64,000 nucleotides of DNA from Saccharopolyspora kobensis (GTDB taxonomy: Bacteria > Actinomycetota > Actinomycetes > Mycobacteriales > Pseudonocardiaceae). The notes beneath the pieces were generated by a model. It saw nothing but the letters and a program-made list of their open reading frames with translations. It was not told where the DNA came from and searched no databases. The position numbers were made by a program, and so were the translations under genes. The DNA is taken from assembly GCF_900108315.1 (NCBI RefSeq), contig NZ_FNVB01000006.1:1-64000 (forward strand). The letters are read 5' to 3'. Below are positions 37,479-45,212 of the stretch, one piece after another (positions within the stretch are counted from its first letter, which is position 1; every line of letters begins with the position of its first letter).

Positions 37479-38180
37479 CTACCCCGGCACGGCGAGCCGG
37501 TTCAGGGTGCCCGCGACCACTGGCACCACGCCCAGGCACAGGAACGCGGGCAGGAAGCACAGGCCGAGCGGCGCGGAGATCCACACCGCTGCTCGTTGCG
37601 CGCGTGCTTCGGCCTGCTCGGCGACCGTGGCGCGGGCACGCTCGGCCAGCTCGGCCGCCACCTCCGCCAGCCCCTGACCCGTGCGCGCGGTTCGCCGCGC
37701 CGCGCGGGCCAGTTCGGCGGTGTCCGGGTTGGCCAGCGCAGGCTCCCAGCTCGTCACCGCGTCCGATCCCAGCGCGAGGTGAGCGGCTACTTCGCGCAGG
37801 GTTCGGCGCGCGCTGCCGGTCAGTTCCTCGGCCACCGCCCGCACGACCACCGGCACCGGCAGGCCCGCCCGCATCCCCGCCGCGAGCAGGTCCCAGCCCG
37901 CGGCCAGCACCAGCGGATCCGTCCGCTCCCGTCTTCGCTCCATCAGCGCTGACCAGCGGCGTGCGGCGAGCGCGGCCGCCAGCCCGATCAGCACGCCCAT
38001 GACCAGGCCGAACACCTGCACCGCGACCGATCCCACGGCCAGCGGGAGCGCCCATGCGGTGACCGCAACCCGCTGCCGGGGCCGGGAGCGCGGGCGCAGA
38101 ACCCGCAGCCGGTGCCGCGCCGAGCCCGTGGGAGCGATCAGCACCGCGGCCGCCACGAGCACGGGCACCGCTTCGATCAC
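37479..38180 (-). CDS. tadC: TadC-like type II/IV secretion F-domain membrane protein
   Basis: The 233-residue protein has hydrophobic segments at the N-terminus and C-terminus around a cytoplasmic helical F domain with AAGWDLLAAGMRAGLPVPVV and GSDAVTSWEPALANPDTAELARA. It is shorter than proteobacterial TadC (about 320 residues), as is usual in actinobacteria (compare Rv3657c). It forms the inner-membrane platform of the pilus machine with TadB. The GTG start overlaps the TadB stop by four bases. An Arg-rich segment at about residues 23-40 precedes the F domain. Confidence 0.88.
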   Translation of the reverse strand: MIEAVPVLVAAAVLIAPTGSARHRLRVLRPRSRPRQRVAVTAWALPLAVGSVAVQVFGLVMGVLIGLAAALAARRWSALMERRRERTDPLVLAAGWDLLAAGMRAGLPVPVVVRAVAEELTGSARRTLREVAAHLALGSDAVTSWEPALANPDTAELARAARRTARTGQGLAEVAAELAERARATVAEQAEARAQRAAVWISAPLGLCFLPAFLCLGVVPVVAGTLNRLAVPG

Positions 38181-38968
38181 GATTGCACCACCTCCGTCAG
38201 CCGCAACGTCCAGCTCGCACCGGCCGCCAGCAGCGCCGCTCCGACCAGCAAGAGCAGTTGTCCGAACATCCCGTCGTTGAGCACCGCCAGCGGATCGGCC
38301 CCGAGCGCTTCGCCGAACAGCAGGCCGCAGACCGGCAACCCGGTGAGCACCGCCGCCGTCGAACGCGGACCGGCCAGCTTCGCCTCGACGCCGCGGTGGA
38401 ACGCCGTTCGCCGCTCGACATCGCGGCGAACGGCGTCGAGCAGGTCGGCCAGCGCGACGCCGTGCCGCTCCGCCAGCGCCCACGCCCTGGCGACCCGCCC
38501 CAGCGGTGCGCGCGGCTCGACGAGGTCGTGGCCGCGCAGAACCGCCGCCACATCACCGCCGAGCCGCACCGTGGCCGCCATGTCCCGGAAGACACCGGCG
38601 ACCGCCGGCCCGGCCTCGGCCGCAGCACCTTCCGCTGCCGCAGCCGGATGCGCACCCGCTCGCAACTGCGCGACCAGCAGCCGCAGCCCGGCCGTCAACT
38701 CGTCGGCCCTGGCGAGGCGGGCCCGCCGCCCGCGCAGAGATCGCCAGTGGTGCCCGCCGAGCAAGGCCAGCCCGGCCCCGGCCAGAAGGCCCGCCGGACC
38801 GGCGAGAGCCAGTCCGACGACCGCCGCTGCTGGCACGACGAGAAACCGCATGCTGCGCACCGACCCGAGCACCACGCGGACCTGCCGAGAGCGGAGCCGG
38901 TCGCGAGCGTTGATCTCCGGCCAGCACAGCACCGCCACCACGGCCAGCAGCAGCGCCAGGATCAGCAC
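38177..38968 (-). CDS. tadB: TadB-like type II/IV secretion F-domain membrane protein
   Basis: The 263-residue protein has N-terminal helices (MLILALLLAVVAVLCW and a second pair near 42-70), a cytoplasmic F domain with ELTAGLRLLVAQLRAGAHPA and ALAERHGVALADLLDAVRRD, and two C-terminal helices. It pairs with TadC as the membrane platform and corresponds to Rv3658c. The GTG start overlaps the end of the TadA ATPase gene, so the genes are translated as a coupled unit. Confidence 0.9.
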   Translation of the reverse strand: MLILALLLAVVAVLCWPEINARDRLRSRQVRVVLGSVRSMRFLVVPAAAVVGLALAGPAGLLAGAGLALLGGHHWRSLRGRRARLARADELTAGLRLLVAQLRAGAHPAAAAEGAAAEAGPAVAGVFRDMAATVRLGGDVAAVLRGHDLVEPRAPLGRVARAWALAERHGVALADLLDAVRRDVERRTAFHRGVEAKLAGPRSTAAVLTGLPVCGLLFGEALGADPLAVLNDGMFGQLLLLVGAALLAAGASWTLRLTEVVQS

Positions 38969-40170
38969 GGCAACGCACCTCCCCGGGCTGCCAGCAGCGC
39001 GGCCAGGTCTTCCCGGCCCGATGTCCAGCCCGCATCCCGCTGCCAGGCCGGGACGACCTGAACCCGCTCCCCTTCGCGCCGGAGCACGCCTATGCCTGCC
39101 AGGTGCCGCCCGCGCTGCGCGCTCCGCCGGACGTGCAGCACGACCTGCACAGCCGCGGCGAGCTGGCTGTGCAGCGCGGTGTGCGACAGGCCGCCGAGCG
39201 CCGCCAGCGCTTCCATCCGAGCCGGGACTTCTTGCGGCGAGTTGGCGTGCAGAGTGCCGCCGCCCCCGTCGTGGCCGGTGTTCAAAGCCGAGAGCAGCTC
39301 GCGGACCTCGCCGCCGCGCACCTCGCCGACGATCAGCCGATCCGGTCGCATCCGGAGCGCTTGGCGCACTAGGTCGCGGACCTGGATCTCGCCCGCACCC
39401 TCGACGTTCGGCGGCCGCGTGAGCAGCCGGACCACGTGCGGATGCCGCGGGTGCAGCTCCGCCGCCTCCTCGACGCAGACGATCCGCTCCGCTTCGGCGA
39501 CCTCGCCCAGCATCGCCGCCAGCAGCGTCGTCTTCCCGCTGGCCGTGCCCCCGACCACCAGGAAAGCCAGCCTCGCGGCGACTATCTCGCGCAGGACGTC
39601 GGCCGTCGGCCCGTCGAAGGCGCCGGACTGCTGCAAGGCGGCCAGGTCGTGCACCGCTGGGCGGAGGACGCGAAGCGAGATGCAGGTGCCCTCGCCCGCC
39701 ACCGGTGGCAGCACCGCGTGCAACCGCACCGCTCCGGAGGCGCTCTCCTGCGGCAACCAGGCGTCGACCCAGGGCTGGGCGTCGTCGAGCCGACGACCGG
39801 TGGACATCGCGAGGCGCTGCGCCAAGCGGCGCACCGAGTCCTCGTCGGCGAAGCGCACCGCTGCTCGCTGGAGACCGTTGCCCCGGTCCACCCAGACCTT
39901 GTTCGGCGCCGTCACCAGAACGTCGCAGACCTCCGGGTCGCGCAGCAGCGGCTCCAGCACTCCCGCTCCGCGGAATTCCTGCTGCACCAGCCGGAGCGCT
40001 GCCAGCACGTCGGCGTCGGCGACCAGTCCGCCGGATTCCTCGCGGACAGCGGAGGCGACAGCGCTGGAGGTCGGCGCGGCACCGCTGCCGACCAAGCGGT
40101 TGCGGACTCGCGCCAGCAGCTCGCCGTCCACCGCACCGTCGACGGGTTCCAGAACACGACTCGTGGACAT
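38962..40170 (-). CDS. tadA: TadA/CpaF-family secretion ATPase
   Basis: The 402-residue protein powers pilus assembly. Walker A is VVGGTASGKTTLL (about residue 205), the Asp box region is IVCVEEAAELHP, Walker B is RPDRLIVGEVRGGE, and the His box is NTGHDGGGGTLHAN. The N-terminal domain (about residues 1-150) includes VCDVLVTAPNKVWVDR, typical of CpaF. It corresponds to Rv3659c. The start ATG at 40170 lies about 200 bases after the Ssd gene, a gap with no coding signal that may hold an internal promoter. Confidence 0.93.
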   Translation of the reverse strand: MSTSRVLEPVDGAVDGELLARVRNRLVGSGAAPTSSAVASAVREESGGLVADADVLAALRLVQQEFRGAGVLEPLLRDPEVCDVLVTAPNKVWVDRGNGLQRAAVRFADEDSVRRLAQRLAMSTGRRLDDAQPWVDAWLPQESASGAVRLHAVLPPVAGEGTCISLRVLRPAVHDLAALQQSGAFDGPTADVLREIVAARLAFLVVGGTASGKTTLLAAMLGEVAEAERIVCVEEAAELHPRHPHVVRLLTRPPNVEGAGEIQVRDLVRQALRMRPDRLIVGEVRGGEVRELLSALNTGHDGGGGTLHANSPQEVPARMEALAALGGLSHTALHSQLAAAVQVVLHVRRSAQRGRHLAGIGVLRREGERVQVVPAWQRDAGWTSGREDLAALLAARGGALPC

Positions 40171-40377
40171 GACCGTTCCACTCTCCTTTCCATGCGGTTT
40201 TCCGACCTCGTCCGCGCGGAGTGCCGAAATCGCCTCACGTGCTCGGCGAAAGCTCAGAGCTCAGCAGCCACGCATCGACCTGGAAACCAAAAGTTGGGCA
40301 GGTACTGCCGTTCCGCCATTGCGCAGGACAAAGCCGGAAGAAAATCAGTGCGTCGAAATGGAAACCGCCGGGGCAGA

Positions 40378-41466
40378 TCAGCAAGCCGGGGCGGCCGGTT
40401 CGAGGCGAGCGAGCTCTGCCAGCACCTGCTGAGCCGCTCGGGCCACCGGACCGCGACGGCGCAGCCGGGACGCCAGCCCGCCGCAGTCGAGGAGCGCCGG
40501 GAGCTGCGGCTCCGGCCGCATCCCGGTCAGCACCTCGGCCCCGACCGCTCCCGCCACGTCCGCCGTCCGCAGCCCGCCCGGGGCGGGGCCGCGCACCACC
40601 AGCCGGATCGGCCCCGCTGCGTGCTCCCCGACCGCGGTCACGACTCGCTCGGCCGCGGCGACGGCGCGCAGCTCCGCAGGCACGACGACGACCACGAGAT
40701 CGGCCTCCCGCAGTGCTGCGACGGCCGGTTCCGGGAGCACTCGCGGCACGTCGCACACCACGACGTCACCGGCTCGGCGCCCCGCGGCCAGCACCGCTCG
40801 CACACCTTCCGCGGTCAGTCCGGTGGAAGGGCCGTCGCGGTCGCAGGACAGCACCGTGATCGCGCCGGACCCGATCCGGCGTTCGGGCAGCGCCTCGTGC
40901 AGCGCGCTCGCGCCGAGCCGACCGGCGTTGACCGCCAGCCCGGACCAGCGCAGCCCATCGTCGGCCTCCGCGCCCACCGCGAGGTCGACGCCGCCGCCGA
41001 GCGGGTCGCAGTCGACCAGCAGCGCCCGCGCACCACCGCGTGCGGCCAGCACCGCCGACGCCGTGGCCAGCACGGACGCACCGGCGCCACCGCAGCCACC
41101 GAGCACCGCGAGGATGCGTCCGTCCTGCACCGGGACGTCGGCGGCGTCGGCCAGCAGCTCGATCAGCTTCGTCTCCTCGGCGGGCAGGGCGATCACCTGG
41201 TCCGCGCCGGTTTCGAACGCGGCCTGCCACAGCTCCGGCGTCGGATCTCGGCAGAGCACGACGACACCGCGTCTTCGCGGCAGGCCGCCGGTCACCCCGG
41301 CGGCTGCCGCGGCGGCGTCGAGCAGCACCAGCGGCGCGGTGCGCCAAGCAGGCGCGGACAGCTCCCGGGTGCGCACCAGATCGCCGCCGGACGCGGCGGC
41401 CAGGCGAGTGGTTTCTTCGGCGAGTTCGGCATCTCGCGCAATGAGAAGCGGGCGTGCAGCAGTCAT
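40378..41466 (-). CDS. ssd: Septum-site-determining / CpaE-like MinD-family protein (Ssd)
   Basis: The 362-residue protein is a ParA/MinD-type P-loop NTPase. The first 120 residues are a receiver-like domain, then LAVLGGCGGAGASVLATASA forms a deviant Walker A (Gly-rich, Ala-Ser in place of Lys-Thr), VDCDPLGGG the Walker A' partner region and VVVCDVP the Walker B. Loss of the catalytic Lys fits the Ssd/CpaE group, exemplified by Rv3660c, which alters septum formation in mycobacteria. It heads the tad operon and so probably positions the pilus machine. The ATG at 41466 is chosen because the upstream frame is not family-like. Confidence 0.85.
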   Translation of the reverse strand: MTAARPLLIARDAELAEETTRLAAASGGDLVRTRELSAPAWRTAPLVLLDAAAAAAGVTGGLPRRRGVVVLCRDPTPELWQAAFETGADQVIALPAEETKLIELLADAADVPVQDGRILAVLGGCGGAGASVLATASAVLAARGGARALLVDCDPLGGGVDLAVGAEADDGLRWSGLAVNAGRLGASALHEALPERRIGSGAITVLSCDRDGPSTGLTAEGVRAVLAAGRRAGDVVVCDVPRVLPEPAVAALREADLVVVVVPAELRAVAAAERVVTAVGEHAAGPIRLVVRGPAPGGLRTADVAGAVGAEVLTGMRPEPQLPALLDCGGLASRLRRRGPVARAAQQVLAELARLEPAAPAC

Positions 41467-41568
41467 GGCAAAAGCCTTCCGGTGATTCGGGGTCGAGAGC
41501 GAAAACGGCTCCGCTCGATAACCAAGGTGGCCCGAACTCCGGCCGATGCCAAGCGGGTTTTCGGAATC

Positions 41569-41596
41569 TGTGGACAAATCCCCGCCCTGTGGATAA
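41569..41596. promoter_or_regulatory. Pair of DnaA-box-like 9-mers upstream of ssd
   Basis: TGTGGACAA (41569-41577; complement TTGTCCACA, the Streptomyces/mycobacterial DnaA box) and TGTGGATAA (41588-41596; complement TTATCCACA, the E. coli consensus) lie in the same orientation 19 bases apart and about 100 bases upstream of ssd. Both are exact consensus matches. This is not an origin (no dnaA or dnaN nearby), so regulation or DnaA titration is the likelier role. Confidence 0.6.
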
Positions 41597-41762
41597 CTCC
41601 GCTCACTCGAAAGCGTGGCGCGAATTCGCTTTCCACCCGCGGATCACCGGCGGGCTGTCCACCCCCCACCGCCCCGCAAGATCATTCCTGGGCACGAGTT
41701 CCGGGCCCGCGCCCGCCTGGCGGCTTCGCGAATCGGACACCGCCCGCGCACCGCGGAAATGG

Positions 41763-41849
41763 GACGACCCCCGCCAGGGGGGAGGGGCGGGGGTCGTCGT
41801 CAGTTCAGCTCCGGGGGGTCGAGCTGAACCTGTCCGGTCGTGCCGGACT
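41763..41849 (-). ncRNA. 6C RNA
   Basis: A TACAGT -10 box at 41861-41856 would start a transcript near 41849. It contains a short stem (41843-41848 with 41832-41837), then a 9-bp hairpin (41821-41829 with 41803-41811) whose loop reads GACCCCCCG. A 13-bp hairpin follows (41786-41798 with 41763-41775) with loop CCTCCCCCCT. Two consecutive stem-loops each showing six C residues in the loop define the actinobacterial 6C RNA. It also sits between the Rv3660c-like and Rv3661-like genes, the location of 6C (B11) in M. tuberculosis. The last hairpin may double as terminator. Confidence 0.87.
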
Positions 41850-42077
41850 CCACACACTGTATCCCGCAGATCACCCGCATTGCCCCCCGTCCATTTGAGG
41901 GAACGTTATTGCTCTCGGTGCCCACGTATCGCCGACTAGCAATCATTCGAGTCAAGAAACTTGTCCCACTAGTCGGAATACCCGGGCAAGAATTTACGCA
42001 GCGTGAAACATCAGTGGTCCATGCCACCGTGCGTGCGCGCCCGCCCGCGGCCCGGCCCGGCTCGTATGCTGTGCGGC

Positions 42078-42905
42078 GTGACAGAGCCCGCGAACCCATC
42101 GCCCACCACCGGACGCCGGGTGGCAGCGTTCTTCGACCTGGACAAGACGATCATCGCCAAGTCGAGCACGCTCGCCTTCAGCCGGCCGTTCTTCCAGGAA
42201 GGGCTGATCAACCGGCGGGCCGTGCTGAAGAGCGCTTACGCCCAGTTCGTGTTCATGCTGGCCGGCGCCGACGCGGACCAGATGGACCGGATGCGCGCGC
42301 ACATCACCTCGCTGTGCAGCGGCTGGGACGTCGAGCAGGTCAACGCCATCGTCGAGGAGACGCTGCACGACATCGTCGACCCGCTGGTCTACAAGGAGGC
42401 CACCCAGCTGATCACCGAGCACCAGGAGCAGGGCCACGACATCGTGGTGCTGTCGGCCTCCGGCGAGGAAGTCGTCGCGCCGATCTCCAAGCTGCTCGGC
42501 GCGGACCACTGGTCGGGCACCCGGATGGTGGTGGTCGACGGCCGCTACACCGGCGACGTCGACTTCTACTGCTCGGCGGAGAACAAGGCGATCGCCGCTC
42601 GCGAGCTGGCCGCGGAACACGGCTACGACCTCGCCGAGTGCCACGCCTACTCGGACTCGATCACCGATCTGCCGCTGCTGGAAGCAGTCGGCCACCCCAC
42701 CGTGATCAACCCGGACCGGGCGCTGCGCAAGGAAGCAGTGCAGCGCGGTTGGCCGTCGCTGGCCTTCGACCACCCGGTGTCGCTGCGGGCCCGGATCCCC
42801 ACTCCCTCGCGCGCCGCGGTCACCGCGGCGGGCGTCGGGATGGGCGCCGTCGCCGCAGCGGGTGCCGCGTGGTGGGGCTTGCGCGCCTGGCGTCGCCGCC
42901 GCTGA
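42078..42905 (+). CDS. HAD-superfamily (subfamily IB, SerB-like) hydrolase
   Basis: The 275-residue protein carries the HAD motifs in order: AAFFDLDKTIIAKSS (DxDxT, nucleophile Asp near residue 18), VLSASGEEV, and CHAYSDSITDLPLLEAVG (motif IV). It belongs to the HAD-IB group near phosphoserine phosphatase and matches Rv3661 in order. A Gly/Ala-rich membrane helix near the C-terminus (about 243-265, GVGMGAVAAAGAAWWGL) ends in an Arg-rich tail, so it is probably membrane-attached. The GTG at 42078 would be leaderless from TATGCT at 42065-42070. Confidence 0.88.
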   Translation: MTEPANPSPTTGRRVAAFFDLDKTIIAKSSTLAFSRPFFQEGLINRRAVLKSAYAQFVFMLAGADADQMDRMRAHITSLCSGWDVEQVNAIVEETLHDIVDPLVYKEATQLITEHQEQGHDIVVLSASGEEVVAPISKLLGADHWSGTRMVVVDGRYTGDVDFYCSAENKAIAARELAAEHGYDLAECHAYSDSITDLPLLEAVGHPTVINPDRALRKEAVQRGWPSLAFDHPVSLRARIPTPSRAAVTAAGVGMGAVAAAGAAWWGLRAWRRRR

Positions 42906-42990
42906 CCAGCGTTTTCGCCCGCCCCATAGCGCAGAGCGCGCGATGATCGCCAGTCCCCCGAAGTCGTCGCGGCCACACCGGTCGGAACCC

Positions 42991-43019
42991 TTGCAGTGAC
43001 GGGCGTCACCGTCTACAAA
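42991..43019 (+). promoter_or_regulatory. Promoter of the Ms1-like RNA
   Basis: TTGCAG (42991-42996) and TACAAA (43014-43019) are separated by exactly 17 bases, a good actinobacterial housekeeping promoter. Transcription would begin near 43026 in DNA with no open reading frame behind a ribosome site. Confidence 0.65.
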
Positions 43020-43025
43020 TGGAAG

Positions 43026-43262
43026 TGCGGACCACGGTCGGCCAGGGACGTTACGGAGGAGAAGTAACGTCCACCCCGATCGGACTCCGCGCGCGAGGCC
43101 CGGAGCACCCACGCGTTGCCGCACACAAGGCTGGTCGTTCACGGGGTTGCGTACCGGGACGCCGGACGCCTAGCCCGGAAGTTACGACACGAGTGCACGC
43201 TTGGTAACCCGAGTTCTCGCGCAGTGGGGCGGCGCCCGCCGATCTGATCGGCGGGCGCCGCC
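43026..43262 (+). ncRNA. Probable Ms1/MTS2823-like small RNA
   Basis: Between a good promoter (42991-43019) and a perfect 17-bp terminator hairpin (43228-43244 with 43246-43262) lie about 235 bases with no coding frame. They fold locally: GGACGTTAC (43046-43054) pairs with GTAACGTCC (43064-43072), exposing GGAGGAGAA in the loop. The position, directly downstream of the Rv3661-like gene and in the same direction, is that of MTS2823 in M. tuberculosis and Ms1 in M. smegmatis, an abundant RNA that binds RNA polymerase core. Sequence identity cannot be judged by eye, so the assignment rests on context and architecture. Confidence 0.55.
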
Positions 43263-43336
43263 GCACGTCCGCCCCCGGTTCCGCCGAGCGGAGCAGTCTC
43301 CGCGGTGGCATCTTTCGCCCACGCCGACCGGCAGCG

Positions 43337-43384
43337 TTGACCGGCCGTGGTCGTGTGAGTAACTTCCGAAATCGTCCGATTTCG
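43337..43384 (+). promoter_or_regulatory. nagZ promoter with operator-like inverted repeat
   Basis: TTGACC (43337-43342), a 17-base spacer and TAACTT (43360-43365) make a strong promoter with a start near 43372. Over that start lies the perfect inverted repeat CGAAATCG (43367-43374) / CGATTTCG (43377-43384) with a 2-base centre. The MurR-type regulator encoded at 51123 is the obvious candidate to bind it. Confidence 0.65.
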
Positions 43385-43433
43385 TGGTGAACTCTTACCG
43401 CCTGGCGAAGATCTGCCCCGCAGGGAGGCGACT

Positions 43434-45206
43434 GTGTCCCCGAAGCCCCGAACGCGCCGCGCCGCAATAGCGCTGAGCGCCCTGGCCGCAGGAGCGGTGG
43501 CGCTCACCGCCACCGGCGGCGCCAGCACGCCGCAGCGCCCCGCCGAGATCCTCCAGGAGATGACGCTGGAGGAGAAGGTCGGGCAGCTCTTCGTCACCTA
43601 CGCCTACGGCCGCACCGCCGACACCCCGCACCCCAAGAACAAGGAGGAGTTCGGCGTCGACACCCCGGCCCAGGTGGTGCAGAAGTACCACCTCGGCGGC
43701 ATCATCCACTTCACGTGGACCGACAGCCTCTACGACCCGAAGCAGATCGCCGAGCTGTCCAACGGGCTGCAGAACGCCGCGGTCAACTCCGGTTCCAAGG
43801 TGCCGCTGCTGATCTCCACCGACCAGGAGCAGGGCCAGGTCACCCGCATCCACGAGCCCGCCACCCAGTTCCCCGGGAACATGGCGCTCGGCTCCGGCCG
43901 CAGCCCCGAGGACGCCGAGCGCGCCGCCGCCATCACCGGCCGGGAGCTGCGCGCGATGGGGCTGAACCAGAACTTCGCGCCGAGCGGTGACGTCAACGTC
44001 AACCCGGCGAACCCGGTGATCGGAGTGCGCTCCTTCTCCTCCGACCCGGCGCTGGCCGCGCAGCTCACCGCGGCGCAGATCCGCGGCTACGAGGATTCCG
44101 CCGGGCCCGGTGAGACGGTGTCGGCCTCGGTCAAGCACTTCCCCGGGCACGGTGACACCAACCAGGACAGCCACACCGCGCTGCCGGTGATCGAGCACGA
44201 CCGCCAGCAGTGGGAGCAGCTCGACGCTCCGCCGTTCAAGGAGGCCATCGGCGCCGGGACCGACGCGGTGATGAGCGCGCACATCGTGGTGCCCAAGCTG
44301 GACGACTCCGGCGAGCCCTCGACGCTGTCGCCGAAGGTGCTCACCGGGATGCTCCGCGAGGAGCTCGGGTACCAGGGCGTGATCATCACCGACTCCCTGC
44401 AGATGGACGGCGTGCGGGAGAAGCACCCGGACGCCGAGATCCCGGTGCTGGCGCTCAAGGCGGGCGCGGACATGCTGCTCATGCCGAACGACCTGCAGGT
44501 CGCCATCGACGGCGTGCTCAACGCGGTGCGCAGCGGCGAGCTCAGCGAGCAGCGCATCGACCAGAGCGTGGAGCGCGTGCTGGCGCTGAAGTCCGGTCGC
44601 GGCGTGCTGGAGAACCCGTTCGTCGACGTGTCCAAAGTAGACAAGATCGTCGGCAGCAAGCAGCACCTGGCCGAGGCGCAGGAGATCACCGACCGCACCA
44701 CCACGCTGCTGCGCAACGACGGCGTCCTGCCGCTCAAGCCGCCGGCCAAGATGTTCGTGACCGGCGCCGGGAACGACGCGACCGCCGCGCTGGCGAAGCA
44801 GATCGGGGCGCGCGGACCGCAGACGTCGGCGCTGGCCACGGGCCTGAAGCCGACGAAGGAGCAGATCGACCAGGCCGTCGAGCAGGCCAAGCAGAACGAC
44901 GTCACCGTCGTGCTCACCAACGCCGCTTGGAGCGAGGCCAACGCCGGGCAGCTCGACCTGGTGCGCGCCCTGCAGCAGACCGGGAAGCCGGTCATCGCGG
45001 TCGCCACCCGCGACCCCTACGACGCGGCGCGCGCCGACGCGCCCGCCTGGCTCGCCACCTACTCGGACAAGCCGGTTGCGATGGAATCGCTGACCAAGGT
45101 GCTCTTCGGCGAGATCGCGCCGGTCGGCAAGCTCCCGGTCCCGGTGCCGGACCCGAACAAGCCCGGCACCGACGCGTACCCCTTCGGCCACGGATTGGGC
45201 TGGTGA
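43434..45206 (+). CDS. nagZ: Secreted beta-N-acetylglucosaminidase, GH3 (NagZ)
   Basis: The 590-residue enzyme removes GlcNAc from cell-wall sugar chains. It has a signal peptide (AAIALSALAAGAVALTATGGA) and a GH3 barrel with LLISTDQEQGQVTR, SVKHFPGHGDTNQDSH (the Asp-His catalytic loop of the NagZ type) and nucleophile Asp320 in GVIITDSLQMDGV. A second GH3 domain follows (about 410-590), as in the secreted Bacillus NagZ. The GTG start follows GGGAGG. It is the first gene of a nagZ-namZ-amiE set that mirrors the B. subtilis cell-wall recovery operon. Confidence 0.93.
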   Translation: MSPKPRTRRAAIALSALAAGAVALTATGGASTPQRPAEILQEMTLEEKVGQLFVTYAYGRTADTPHPKNKEEFGVDTPAQVVQKYHLGGIIHFTWTDSLYDPKQIAELSNGLQNAAVNSGSKVPLLISTDQEQGQVTRIHEPATQFPGNMALGSGRSPEDAERAAAITGRELRAMGLNQNFAPSGDVNVNPANPVIGVRSFSSDPALAAQLTAAQIRGYEDSAGPGETVSASVKHFPGHGDTNQDSHTALPVIEHDRQQWEQLDAPPFKEAIGAGTDAVMSAHIVVPKLDDSGEPSTLSPKVLTGMLREELGYQGVIITDSLQMDGVREKHPDAEIPVLALKAGADMLLMPNDLQVAIDGVLNAVRSGELSEQRIDQSVERVLALKSGRGVLENPFVDVSKVDKIVGSKQHLAEAQEITDRTTTLLRNDGVLPLKPPAKMFVTGAGNDATAALAKQIGARGPQTSALATGLKPTKEQIDQAVEQAKQNDVTVVLTNAAWSEANAGQLDLVRALQQTGKPVIAVATRDPYDAARADAPAWLATYSDKPVAMESLTKVLFGEIAPVGKLPVPVPDPNKPGTDAYPFGHGLGW

Positions 45207-45212
45207 CGGCAG

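Noticed and set aside
41800..41880. A 26-residue minus-strand frame behind a GGGGGG ribosome-like site upstream of the terminator hairpin
   Set aside because: The DNA fits the promoter and first hairpins of 6C RNA, and the transcript predicted from TACAGT starts inside the frame, after its start codon.
43046..43262. A c-di-AMP (ydaO) riboswitch controlling the cell-wall hydrolase nagZ
   Set aside because: The consensus ydaO sequence blocks are not present, a strong terminator and a separate promoter lie between this stretch and nagZ, and the position matches the Ms1-type RNA.
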